A DNA stretch of 64,000 nt, from contig JBDHLD010000003.1 of assembly GCA_039586035.1 (NCBI GenBank), positions 88,319-152,318 on the forward strand, written 5' to 3'. Origin of the DNA: JBDHHQ01 sp039586035. GTDB lineage: Bacteria > Gemmatimonadota > Gemmatimonadetes > Longimicrobiales > Gaopeijiaceae. Of the stretch, positions 1 through 7,230 are shown in pieces. The notes beneath the pieces were generated by a model that saw nothing but the letters and a program-made list of their open reading frames with translations, was not told the DNA's origin and ran no database searches. The position numbers and the translations under genes are program-made. The stretch's first letter is position 1, and each line of letters opens with the position of its first letter.

Positions 1-1225
1 CGGGATCCCCGGCGGCCTTGTTTGTCCGCACGTGTCCCTGGACCAGAGACCCGTAGAGATCCACCAGGCGGTCGGCGATGATGGCCCAGGAGAACTCCGC
101 CTCCCAAAGGCGGCGCGCGCCTTCACCCAGGGCGCCGCGGCGCTCCGGGTCGTCCATGAGGGACGCGATGGCCGACGCCAGGGCCGGCGGCTCGGAGGGA
201 CGAACCCGAATGCCGGAGACGTCGTCCTTCACCACGTCCACGATGCCGCCGATGGCGGACCCGATGAGCGGCTTCCCGTTGCTGGCGGCCTCGATGAGAA
301 CCACGCCGAGTCCCTCCGTGTCACCCTTCGAGTCGAAGACGGCCGGCAGCACGAAGGCGTCACACGAGGCATACCTGACCGCGAGCTGCTCCTCGGAGAC
401 GAAGCCGTGGAAGTGAACCCGGCCTCCGAGGCCGAGCTCGCCGGCGCGGGCCTCCCACTCGGCGCGGCGGGGGCCGTCTCCGACGACGTGCAGGCTCACG
501 TGCCGTTGCGTGTCGAGCAACGAGAGAGCGTCGAGAAGCACGGGAAGCCCTTTTCGCTCCACCAGCCGACCCACGCACAGCAGCTCGAACGGGCCGTCGG
601 CGGGCTTGGCGAGGCTCGAGGGATCCACGTGCACCGGTACGGTGGTCCCGAATGGGATCAGCTGGACCGGTCGGTCGTGGAGCCCACGGATCAGGCCCTG
701 GGTATAGGTGGAGTTTGCCGTGACCGCATCGGACGTCCGGATCAGGTACCGCAGGACGGGCGTCAGCAGGCGGAGGTCGTTCTTGGTCCACGTGAGCTCG
801 ACGCCGTGGAATGAGCTCACGACCGGGACTCCGGTGGCCCATCTCGCCGCCAGTCCGATGACGCCGTGGGGGATGGGCCAGTGTACGTGCACGAGGTCGA
901 AGCCTTCACGGCGCACCAACCGAGCCGCCGCCAGAGACGCAGATGCGACGTATCCCGGTACGAGCGCCGCGTACCACGGTCGGGAGCGGATTCGGTCGGG
1001 GGCGGTCTGGTCGTGTGTGAGGTCCTCGAGCCTTCCAGGCGCGTAGCGGAAGCGGTGGACGCGTACCCCGCCGACGTCGTGGCTGGCGGAGCCCCGGTAG
1101 GACGGGGCGAGGACATCCACGCGGACGCCCCGGCTCTGGACCTCCTCGATGGAGCGGACGAGCCAGGGCGTGATGACGTCCCCGTCGTGCCGATTGTAGG
1201 CTGACGCGATGTAGAGGACGTTCAC
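1..1225 (-). CDS. GT4 glycosyltransferase, C-terminus cut by window edge
   Basis: A GT-B glycosyltransferase of family 4, about 408 residues visible, which should transfer a sugar from a nucleotide-sugar donor onto a glycan or lipid acceptor on the cytoplasmic side. It opens with NVLYIASAYNRHDG and carries SFHGVELTW in the acceptor half. The donor half has CVGRLVERKGLPVLLDAL, VVGDGPRR and an EX7E motif (EGLGVVLIE), all hallmarks of the family. The start is GTG at 1225; there is no nearby ATG. The reading frame is open to base 1, so only the last residues are missing. It is divergent from the lipid-glycan genes at 1566 onward and probably shares their role. The acceptor and sugar cannot be named from sequence. 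Confidence 0.9.
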   Translation of the reverse strand, partial: MNVLYIASAYNRHDGDVITPWLVRSIEEVQSRGVRVDVLAPSYRGSASHDVGGVRVHRFRYAPGRLEDLTHDQTAPDRIRSRPWYAALVPGYVASASLAAARLVRREGFDLVHVHWPIPHGVIGLAARWATGVPVVSSFHGVELTWTKNDLRLLTPVLRYLIRTSDAVTANSTYTQGLIRGLHDRPVQLIPFGTTVPVHVDPSSLAKPADGPFELLCVGRLVERKGLPVLLDALSLLDTQRHVSLHVVGDGPRRAEWEARAGELGLGGRVHFHGFVSEEQLAVRYASCDAFVLPAVFDSKGDTEGLGVVLIEAASNGKPLIGSAIGGIVDVVKDDVSGIRVRPSEPPALASAIASLMDDPERRGALGEGARRLWEAEFSWAIIADRLVDLYGSLVQGHVRTNKAAGDP

Positions 1226-1565
1226 GTGGTCCGGAGCCGTAGTGAGTGAAAGGCGAGCCGAGCGCCGAGTCCGGTGACACCGCCTCGCGGAGCCTCCGAC
1301 GCCCGGTTTCGCCCAATATACGTTTCCATCCAAGTTTTCGGCTCGTCCGCCATGCCCGGCGAGGGCGGCAGGGCGGGGGATGGTGCCGGCCGGCAGCACC
1401 GGCCCCATTGGCCAGGTGCGCCCGATCCAATAGCTTCCGGGCGTTCAGACGCCCTTCGTATCCCGGACAAGGCAGCAATGAGCGGTACGCCGACGGCTCG
1501 CGCCGTCGACGGGCCGCTCTGCGTTCGTCCGGGCCGGGTGCGAGTCGAGCGCCAACCGCCAGGTC
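1226..1565. other. Divergent intergenic region with hairpins
   Basis: 340 bases between two divergently transcribed genes, so promoters for both should lie here, although no convincing -35/-10 pair stands out. Two clear inverted repeats are visible: GGGCGT TCAG ACGCCC at 1439-1454, and CGACGGC TCGC GCCGTCG at 1491-1508. Neither is followed by a T-run, so they look more like leader structures or operators than terminators. A GGTGC/GCACC stem lies near 1382-1400. No codon-like reading frame is convincing. Confidence 0.5.
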
Positions 1566-2549
1566 ATGAGCGGAACCCTCCAAAGCGAGCGAGCCGAGGG
1601 CGCGACCACCGGGTCCAAGGTCCGGCGGGCCGCGCTGGGCCTCTTGAAGCTGGCCCTGACCGTCGCCGTCACGTGGTTCATCCTGGACCGCCTCGGAGTG
1701 GGCCTCGCCGACCTGCGGGACTTGGACCCAGAAGCGTGGAAGCCTCGGTGGAGCGTCCTGGGCCTGGCGTCCGTGGTGCTTCTGTCCACGTTCCTCTTCG
1801 CAGCTACGCTGTGGGGGGTCATGGTCGGCGACCTCGGGGGACCGCCACTGTCGCCGTGGGCATCGATTCGCGTCTTCTTCGTGGCCAACCTCGCCCGCTA
1901 CGTGCCGGGCAAGGTCTGGCAGTTGGCCGGCCTCGCCTATTTGGGGCGGACGGTGGGCGTACAGCCGGCCATGTCGGCCGGTGCGGCGATCCTGTGCCAG
2001 GTGTTCGCGCTCGCCGGCGCGGCCATCGTCGGCACAGGAGCGCTGTTGGCAGGTGACGGCGAGATGCGGCGCCTGGGCTACGGCGCTTTGGCGGCGATCC
2101 TGGCGGGGGTGCTCCTCAGCATGGTGCCGCCGGTGCATCGTCGGCTCGAGGCGATTTGGCGCCGGACCGCCGGCCGTGGGCTGCCGGGAGAGGTGCGGAT
2201 CGGCGCGCTCTTCACGTTGCGTTGGATCAGCCTTTACCTGATCGTGTGGGTCGGCCAGAGCGTGGCGTTCTGGTTGCTGGCGCGGAGTTTTGGTCAACCC
2301 GGGTCGCTGCTGGCCCTGGGGCCCGCGTACGCGGCGGCCTACCTCCTGGGCTATCTGGTGTTCTTCGCACCCGCGGGCCTCGGAGTACGGGAGGGCTTCC
2401 TCATCGCCTTTCTTCAGCCGGTGGTGGGAGCTGGGGGCGCGGGTGCGCTGTCCATCATCGCCCGACTGTGGAGCACCGTCGTCGAGGTTGCTCCGGCGGC
2501 GCTGGTCGCCGCGATCACGTTGACCCGGACGGAAGCGAACCGTGAGTGA
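1566..2549 (+). CDS. LPG_synthase_TM (flippase-like) membrane protein
   Basis: A 327-residue polytopic inner-membrane protein of the lysylphosphatidylglycerol synthase transmembrane / UPF0104 family. The first helix is around residues 20-40 (AALGLLKLALTVAVTWFIL); about seven more follow, with the family signature ARYVPGKVWQLAGLAYLGR near residues 110-130 and FFAPAGLGVREGFL near 270. The soluble aminoacyl-transfer domain of MprF is absent, so this is the stand-alone transmembrane module, which in MprF flips lipids and in other species sits beside lipid-linked sugar enzymes. It overlaps the following polyprenol-phosphate glycosyltransferase by eight bases, suggesting that the two act on the same lipid carrier. 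Transport substrate unknown. Confidence 0.85.
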   Translation: MSGTLQSERAEGATTGSKVRRAALGLLKLALTVAVTWFILDRLGVGLADLRDLDPEAWKPRWSVLGLASVVLLSTFLFAATLWGVMVGDLGGPPLSPWASIRVFFVANLARYVPGKVWQLAGLAYLGRTVGVQPAMSAGAAILCQVFALAGAAIVGTGALLAGDGEMRRLGYGALAAILAGVLLSMVPPVHRRLEAIWRRTAGRGLPGEVRIGALFTLRWISLYLIVWVGQSVAFWLLARSFGQPGSLLALGPAYAAAYLLGYLVFFAPAGLGVREGFLIAFLQPVVGAGGAGALSIIARLWSTVVEVAPAALVAAITLTRTEANRE

Positions 2550-3285
2550 GACCTCAGGCGAGGCGTCTCGACGCGTCCTCGTCATCATACCGACCTTCGA
2601 CGAGCGGGAGAACCTGCCCAGGGTGATCCCCTTGACCCTCGAGCAGGATCCAGCGATCGACGTGCTGGTCGTCGACGACAACTCGCCCGATGGCACCGGT
2701 GACCTGGCGGAAGCCATGGCCAGCGAGGAGCCCAGGATCCACGTGCTCCATCGGCCCGGCAAGGAGGGCTTGGGCCGTGCGTACATCGCCGGTTTCAAGT
2801 GGGGCCTCGAGCGGGGGTACGACCTCTTGATCGAGATGGACGCGGATCTGTCGCACCCTGCCGACCACCTCCCGCATCTCATCGGCGCGGCCAGCGAGTA
2901 CGACGTGGTCGTGGGGTCCCGTTACGTGGACGGTCGGGTGACCGTGGTCAACTGGCCGGTGTCGCGACTGCTCTTGAGCATCTTCGGGAGCCTGTATGCC
3001 CGCACCATCACGCGGCTCCCGGTGCGAGACGCCACCGGAGGCTTCAACTGTTGGCGTAGGAAAGTCCTGGAGACCATCCAGTTGGACCGCGTGCAATCCA
3101 ACGGCTACGCCTTCCAGATCGAGCTGAAGCTCCGCGCGTGGCGGCGCGGCTTCTCCCTCACCGAGGTCCCCATCGTCTTCACCGAGCGTGACACGGGCGA
3201 GTCGAAGATGTCGAAGCGGATCGTGCGCGAGGCTGTGTGGCGGGTCTGGAAGCTCCGGTTTCTGGACCTCGTGGGGAAGCTGTAG
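2542..3285 (+). CDS. Polyprenol-phosphate mannosyltransferase-like GT2
   Basis: A 247-residue GT2 enzyme resembling dolichol/polyprenol-phosphate mannose synthase (DPM1 type), which moves a hexose from GDP- or UDP-sugar to polyprenyl phosphate. Visible motifs are IIPTFDERENL at the N-terminus, VVDDNSPDGTGDL, the DXD-type EMDADLSHP, YVDGR and DATGGFNCWRR, with KMSKRIVREAVWRVWKLR near the end. It lacks the C-terminal GtrA-like membrane domain, so it is the soluble or peripheral form. The start is GTG, inside the end of the preceding gene. Whether the product is mannose- or glucose-phosphate lipid cannot be told. Confidence 0.9.
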   Translation: MSETSGEASRRVLVIIPTFDERENLPRVIPLTLEQDPAIDVLVVDDNSPDGTGDLAEAMASEEPRIHVLHRPGKEGLGRAYIAGFKWGLERGYDLLIEMDADLSHPADHLPHLIGAASEYDVVVGSRYVDGRVTVVNWPVSRLLLSIFGSLYARTITRLPVRDATGGFNCWRRKVLETIQLDRVQSNGYAFQIELKLRAWRRGFSLTEVPIVFTERDTGESKMSKRIVREAVWRVWKLRFLDLVGKL

Positions 3286-3294
3286 CGCCCGACC

Positions 3295-3915
3295 ATGGCG
3301 TTGGCCCACTTTCTGTTTCGGTGTCCGCTGTGCGGGCACGACCCCATGTCCGGGAGGGGCGACCAGGCATGGTGTGGTGGCTGCAGCGCACGCTTCGGAC
3401 GGGGGCGCGTCGGCTGCCGCGTCGAGGTGAATCAGGCCAAGGGGCCGCCGGAGGCGCGACCGGCCGCCGAGCTCGCGGACGCCATCGACGCGCGGGGCGG
3501 GCCCATGACGGCTGCCACCCGCGCGGACGGCACCATCCGGTATGAGGCGCGGGCGCGGGCCAGGTGGCGGGTGGGCGAGGAGGCCGTTCGGTACCGGGGA
3601 CGCTTGATGGGGTTCCAGGAGCGAATGGGCACCGCGACGCCGGGCGTGCTCCGCGCCACCGCAGACGGCCTCGAGTTCGACCCCGAGTCCGGCGCGTCTA
3701 CCGACGCGTGGCCTTGGCTCGAGCTTCGGGCGGTCCAGACCAGCTCTTCCAGACTGCAGATTCGGACGGGCGCCGACGAGCTCGTCCAGTTCCGCTTAGA
3801 GAAGGATTCGCCGAGACGATGGGAGGTGCTGGTGCGCCGACTCGTCTCGCGGGCGTACGACCGGCAGGGCAGGGGAGAGGTGGTGGAGTTTCAGCCCCGG
3901 ATCGTGCTGCGATGA
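3295..3915 (+). CDS. Zinc-ribbon protein with PH-like C-terminal region
   Basis: A 206-residue protein I cannot assign to a named family. The N-terminus has two Cys pairs, CPLCGHD and WCGGC, forming a probable zinc ribbon (residues 10-30). Residues 85-190 are rich in beta-strand-like segments (YEARARARWRVGEEAVRYRG, GVLRATADGLEFDP, LQIRTGADELVQFRLE, SPRRWEVLVRRLV), the pattern of a PH/GRAM-type domain. It has no signal peptide or membrane helix. It lies between a polyprenol-phosphate sugar transferase and an acyltransferase and overlaps the latter by ATGA, so it is part of that operon. A role in membrane-lipid recognition or as an accessory subunit is a guess. Confidence 0.7.
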   Translation: MALAHFLFRCPLCGHDPMSGRGDQAWCGGCSARFGRGRVGCRVEVNQAKGPPEARPAAELADAIDARGGPMTAATRADGTIRYEARARARWRVGEEAVRYRGRLMGFQERMGTATPGVLRATADGLEFDPESGASTDAWPWLELRAVQTSSSRLQIRTGADELVQFRLEKDSPRRWEVLVRRLVSRAYDRQGRGEVVEFQPRIVLR

Positions 3916-4517
3916 GCTGGTACGGTGCGTTCGCCGCGGCGGTGCGGCTGGCCACGCCCTTGGCGGCTCGGGTCCGGGTGACCGGCCTCGACAACATCCC
4001 GTCTTCGGGACCGTTCCTGTTGATCGCCAATCACCAGGGGCTCCTGGACCCGATTCTGATCCAGGCCTTCTGCCCTCGGACCGTCTTCACCTTGACCAAG
4101 AGCTCCCAGTTCCGCGGCCCCGTCTTCCGCTGGCTCCTTCCGCGGCTGAACGCGATTCCGGTTCGACGTTATCAGGTGGACCCCCAGGTCGTGCGGGTCG
4201 CCCTCCGGGTCCTCGAGGGGGGCCAGGCGCTCGGGCTCTATCCGGAGGGTGAGCGAGCGTGGGACGGGCGCTTGCAGCCATTTCGTCTCGGTTCGATCCG
4301 CCTGATGTTGAAGGCGGGGGTCCCAGTGCTTCCAGCCCGCATCGACGGCTCGTACGATGTCTGGCCGCGCTGGAGCAGGATCCCGCGTAGAGCCGGGGTC
4401 AGGATCCATTTCGGCGTCCCCTTGTACTTCGGGCGGCATGACCGACGGCGGGACCGGGAAGCAGCCCTCCCGGACGCCATCCGCCGGACCCGCGAAGCAC
4501 TCGGCGCCGCCGCGTGA
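3912..4517 (+). CDS. 1-acyl-glycerol-3-phosphate acyltransferase (PlsC family)
   Basis: A 201-residue LPLAT-family acyltransferase, expected to acylate lysophosphatidic acid or a related lipid at the inner membrane. The catalytic HX4D is H41 to D46 within ANHQGLLDP. The second motif reads NAIPVRR (80-86), the third is YPEG (110-113, usually FPEG), and VLPARIDGSYD provides the fourth. The ATG overlaps the previous stop as ATGA, and an upstream open frame continues but shows no family homology, so this start is preferred. With a sugar-lipid synthase and flippase-like protein upstream, it may build a glycolipid rather than serve bulk phospholipid synthesis. Confidence 0.9.
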   Translation: MSWYGAFAAAVRLATPLAARVRVTGLDNIPSSGPFLLIANHQGLLDPILIQAFCPRTVFTLTKSSQFRGPVFRWLLPRLNAIPVRRYQVDPQVVRVALRVLEGGQALGLYPEGERAWDGRLQPFRLGSIRLMLKAGVPVLPARIDGSYDVWPRWSRIPRRAGVRIHFGVPLYFGRHDRRRDREAALPDAIRRTREALGAAA

Positions 4518-5245
4518 GGCACACCACAGAGAACGGCATGAACGAACAGAGCCGGATCGGATCGGACTACTACGACCAGAGCGGCTACCTGGAGGCTGGT
4601 GCCGCCACGGCGGCCCTCGAGTCGCCCTTCCAGCGCTACCGCGTCTCCAAGGTGCTGGAGATCTACATGCCGGGGCGGGAAGAGCGCGTGCTGGACCTCG
4701 GATGCGCATGGGGCACCTTCAGCTTCGCCCTGGCGCCTCGCGTCCGCGAGGTGGTCGGTGTGGACTTCAGCCCCCGTTTCATCGCCTACTGCAACGAGCG
4801 CAAGGAAGCCCTGGGTGCCGAGAACACGTCCTTCCTCTGCGCGGACGCTCAGGACACGGGCCTGGAGGCGGGGTCGTTCGACACGATCATCGCGGCGGAC
4901 TTCTTCGAGCACATCTATCCGGACGACTCGGCCCGTGTGGTGCGGGAGTGCTTCCGGCTCCTGCGTCCCGAGGGACACTTCGTCATCTGGCTTCCGAATC
5001 CCGGCCACTTTCTCGAGATCCTCAAGGTGCGCGACATCGTCCTCAAGCACGACCCGAGCCACGTGGACTACAAGTCCATGACGCGAATGACGGAGCTCAT
5101 CGTGGGCGCCGGCTTCGACGTGGAGCGGGCGTACTACGTGGAGTCCCACCTTCCTGGGCTCCGGAGCGTCGAGCGGGCCCTGTTGGGTGCCGTGCCCGTG
5201 CTCCGGCGCCGGGTCGCCCTGCTGGGACGGAAGCCGCCCCGGTGA
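4514..5245 (+). CDS. Class I SAM-dependent methyltransferase
   Basis: A 243-residue Rossmann-fold methyltransferase of the Methyltransf_11/25 type. Motif I is VLDLGCAWGTFSFALA (near residues 58-73); the acidic strand-2 end is VVGVDFSPRF and the post-motif is TIIAADFFEHIYPDD, followed by LLRPEGHFVIWLPNPG. The C-terminal third includes MTRMTELIVGAGFDVERAYYVESH, typical of small-molecule or lipid methyltransferases. Translation may start at GTG 4514, overlapping the acyltransferase stop, or at ATG 4538. It is the last gene of the plus-strand lipid-glycan operon and converges on the region that contains the dif-like site. Substrate unknown. Confidence 0.88.
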   Translation: MRHTTENGMNEQSRIGSDYYDQSGYLEAGAATAALESPFQRYRVSKVLEIYMPGREERVLDLGCAWGTFSFALAPRVREVVGVDFSPRFIAYCNERKEALGAENTSFLCADAQDTGLEAGSFDTIIAADFFEHIYPDDSARVVRECFRLLRPEGHFVIWLPNPGHFLEILKVRDIVLKHDPSHVDYKSMTRMTELIVGAGFDVERAYYVESHLPGLRSVERALLGAVPVLRRRVALLGRKPPR

Positions 5246-5349
5246 GGAACCCTCCCGCGCGGAAAGTGAAGGCGCCTCCCGTCAGAAGGCCGAATCGGGG
5301 GAGGGGCCGCTCAAGACGAACCGTTCCACCTGACCCTCTACGCGACGTC

Positions 5350-5377
5350 ACTTTACATAATATACATTATACGAAGT
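5350..5377 (-). other. dif: Putative chromosomal dif site (XerC/XerD recombination site)
   Basis: Read on the minus strand, the 28 bases split into the arm ACTTCGTATAA, the six-base centre TGTATA and the arm TTATGTAAAGT. The 11-6-11 layout is that of dif. From memory, this differs from the Bacillus subtilis dif at four positions, and the centre plus the start of the XerD arm (TGTATA, TTATGT) are identical to Escherichia coli dif. The inverted symmetry extends to 34 bases (5347-5380, ends GTCAC and GTCAC). It is the only strongly AT-rich island in a convergent gap, the usual setting for dif. It should resolve chromosome dimers at the replication terminus. Confidence 0.82.
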
Positions 5378-5597
5378 CACGGAGTCTCCAGGACGGGGCC
5401 CCCAAATGGGCCTGGCAGAGGGCGCCTCCCGTTCCCCGCTCGGGTAGCAGTTGAGCCCCACCCCCTCCGTGAGGGAGATCGTGACGGGGCCGGCAAGACG
5501 ATCGACATGGGTCGCCCCCATGGAAACCACTCGCGGGCCGGGAGCGCCGCAGAAGTCCATCGGCCGAGCGGGCGCTCCGGTCGTTTGGACAAGAAGA

Positions 5598-5633
5598 AGC
5601 CGGCCGGGCCCCCGTAGGAGGACCCGGCCGGCT
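5598..5633 (-). terminator. Rho-independent terminator
   Basis: A perfect 11-bp stem, AGCCGGCCGGG at 5598-5608 with CCCGGCCGGCT at 5623-5633, around a 14-base loop. Reading from the minus-strand TPR gene that ends at 5677, the stem is followed by a T-rich stretch (TTCTTCTTG), so it should stop that transcript before it enters the dif site. Confidence 0.75.
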
Positions 5634-5676
5634 CTCCACCCCCGTGGGGCGGCCGTGGGCGCGCGTGACCTGTCGG

Positions 5677-6372
5677 TCAGCCCTCTCGCAAGGCGCGGGC
5701 TTCGGCCAAGCGCATCTCGTAGACCTGGCGTCCAGGGTCGCCGCCCTCGAAGTACGTCAGGACCTCTTCGTACAGGGCTGCCGCGCCCATGTGGTCTCCG
5801 CCCTCCAGGCGAATCCGAGCCGCCTGCGCCAGCGCGTCCCGGACGAGGAAGCTCATGTCGGACCGATTGGCCACGGACAGGTACATCCGCTCCGCCTCGG
5901 CGGTGTCTCCAGCCTCTTCGTGTGCGGCGGCGAGCAGGAAAGTGGCCTGCATGCCGAGCGGCGTGCGCGTACCGGCCAGGTCCCCCAGGATGGCGACGGC
6001 CCCTGGGGCGTTTCCCGTCTCCAGCTCGAGCTGTCCGAGCAACAGGCGGGCCTCCTCCGCCGACCGGGTATTGCCGAAGCGCTGGAGGTAGATCTGCAGG
6101 TCTGCCTTCGCCTGCTCGGGATCTCCGAGGGCCACGGTCTGCTGGATGGTGACGAGCTCCTGAGTCGCCTGCTGGAGCAGCGAGTCCTGGTAGCTCTTCC
6201 AGTACAGGCCACCTGCGACGGCGACCGCCGCGGCCACGCCGATGCCCACCAGGGCCTGGCGATGCTGACTCGCCCAGTTGGAGATCTGAAGGACCTTGGC
6301 GACGAATACGTCGTCCGGGTTCTCCGGCTGCTTCTGCACGGTCCGTCGGGACGTCGGATGGCGCTGGCTCAT
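5677..6372 (-). CDS. YfgM-like TPR protein, single membrane anchor
   Basis: A 231-residue protein with a short cytoplasmic N-terminus, one transmembrane helix (about 40-57, ALVGIGVAAAVAVAGGLYW) and a periplasmic region of degenerate tetratricopeptide repeats (TPR_21 type): SLLQQATQELVTIQQT, PEQAKADLQIYLQRFG, AEEARLLLGQLELETG, and two or three more to the C-terminus. In Escherichia coli, YfgM assists exported proteins at the Sec translocon; the same layout is common in Gemmatimonadota as a tol-pal/secretion helper. Here it is a single transcription unit with a candidate promoter upstream and a terminator downstream. The exact client role is inferred. Confidence 0.8.
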   Translation of the reverse strand: MSQRHPTSRRTVQKQPENPDDVFVAKVLQISNWASQHRQALVGIGVAAAVAVAGGLYWKSYQDSLLQQATQELVTIQQTVALGDPEQAKADLQIYLQRFGNTRSAEEARLLLGQLELETGNAPGAVAILGDLAGTRTPLGMQATFLLAAAHEEAGDTAEAERMYLSVANRSDMSFLVRDALAQAARIRLEGGDHMGAAALYEEVLTYFEGGDPGRQVYEMRLAEARALREG

Positions 6373-6465
6373 ATCGGTATGAAGAAGACCGCTGCTAGAG
6401 TCTGGATCGGCCTGGCCCGCCAGCCCTGCCGGGCTACGGCGCCAGGCGGCCGCAAAGAACCGTCA

Positions 6466-6494
6466 AACCTATTCTTACGGGCTCGATCGGTCAA
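6466..6494 (-). promoter_or_regulatory. Candidate sigma-70 promoter with 21-base-spaced direct repeats
   Basis: On the minus strand, TTGACC (6489-6494) and TAGGTT (6466-6471) are separated by 17 bases, upstream of the TPR gene starting at 6372. The -35 lies within a direct repeat: CGATCGGTCAACGTCG at 6484-6499 is repeated with one change at 6505-6520, exactly 21 bases (two helical turns) apart. The spacing suggests tandem binding of a regulator on one DNA face. The -10 is a weak match. Confidence 0.4.
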
Positions 6495-6511
6495 CGTCGG
6501 GTCCCGATCGC

Positions 6512-7219
6512 TCAACGTCGCCCCGACGGACCGGAGGCGCGCCGAGCGCCGGCGCCGGAGGCCCGCTTGCTCAGTCGCTCGGGGTACACGAGGAGGCCGT
6601 CGGATCGATCCCGGAGAACCCTGTGGTAGATCCAGTCGTTCAAGAGCGTGGTCACCGTGGAACGGTGGGCGCCGGCCAAGTCGGCCAGCTCTCGGTGGGT
6701 CAGGCGGAGCGGGACGAGCATGCCGGTCCCGCTCTCGGTCCCGAATCGTCGTGTCAGGTCCAATACCACTTCCGCCAACCGCTGGGCCGTCGTGGGACCG
6801 CCCCGCCCACCTCCCTGTCGCCGAGCCCGGGCGAGATCCTCGTGGCTGGATCTCAACAGCTGGGCGAAGGTCTTCTCGGCCGTGCGCAGAGTGCGGCTCA
6901 GGCTGGGACCCTCCAGCGTCACCAGGACCGTGGGCTCTCCCGCCGTGGCGCCGAAATGCCTGCGGACTCCGGGACCCGCGAACGCGGCCTCGAGGCCGAA
7001 GACCTCCCGAGGGCCGATCACCTCCACGGTGCGGCGTCGGGCCCCGTCGGCATCCGTCGCCTGCGACAGCCGGACGTGCCCTGAGCGCACCAGGAAGCCG
7101 TGGTCGACGGGGTCTCCCGCCTCGTAGAGCACGTCGTCTCGTCGGACCGTCCGGACATCACCCCGCTTCACGAGGCGATTCAGCTTCCGGTCCCGACGCG
7201 GTACGAGGCGAAATGGCAT
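6512..7219 (-). CDS. Crp/Fnr-family transcriptional regulator
   Basis: A 235-residue regulator. Residues 10-125 form a cyclic-nucleotide-binding-like beta-roll (DVLYEAGDPVDHGFLVRSG, EVIGPREVFGLEAAF). The C-terminal region has a winged helix-turn-helix with LTHRELADLAGAHRSTVTTLL as recognition segment. No FNR-type N-terminal cysteine cluster is present, so it is probably not an Fe-S oxygen sensor. The start ATG at 7219 is twelve bases past the stop of the MFS transporter, making the two an operon; the regulator may control that transporter. The C-terminal tail is basic and alanine/glycine-rich. Effector unknown. Confidence 0.87.
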   Translation of the reverse strand: MPFRLVPRRDRKLNRLVKRGDVRTVRRDDVLYEAGDPVDHGFLVRSGHVRLSQATDADGARRRTVEVIGPREVFGLEAAFAGPGVRRHFGATAGEPTVLVTLEGPSLSRTLRTAEKTFAQLLRSSHEDLARARRQGGGRGGPTTAQRLAEVVLDLTRRFGTESGTGMLVPLRLTHRELADLAGAHRSTVTTLLNDWIYHRVLRDRSDGLLVYPERLSKRASGAGARRASGPSGRR

Positions 7220-7230
7220 CGTGGGGCCCT

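Larger units (their letters stand above)
5246..5676. other. Convergent intergenic region with dif site and terminator
   Basis: A 431-base gap between two converging genes. It contains an AT-rich dif-like recombination site around 5347-5380, a GGGGAGGG octamer at 5298-5305 (matching the FtsK-orienting consensus GGGNAGGG and pointing toward the site), and a long GC-rich hairpin at 5598-5633. The rest is GC-rich and shows no protein-like reading frame. Confidence 0.75.

Noticed and set aside
906..2882. A 658-codon open frame on the minus strand.
   Set aside because: It spans two divergent real genes and the gap between them, is dominated by Arg/Pro/Gly, and shows no domain; long antisense frames are normal at this GC content.
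5347..5380. Resemblance to the loxP site of phage P1 (13-8-13 layout, sixteen identical bases).
   Set aside because: The left arm matches poorly and no Cre-like recombinase is present. The bases also fit an 11-6-11 dif site much better in context (convergent gap, agreement with dif from other bacteria).
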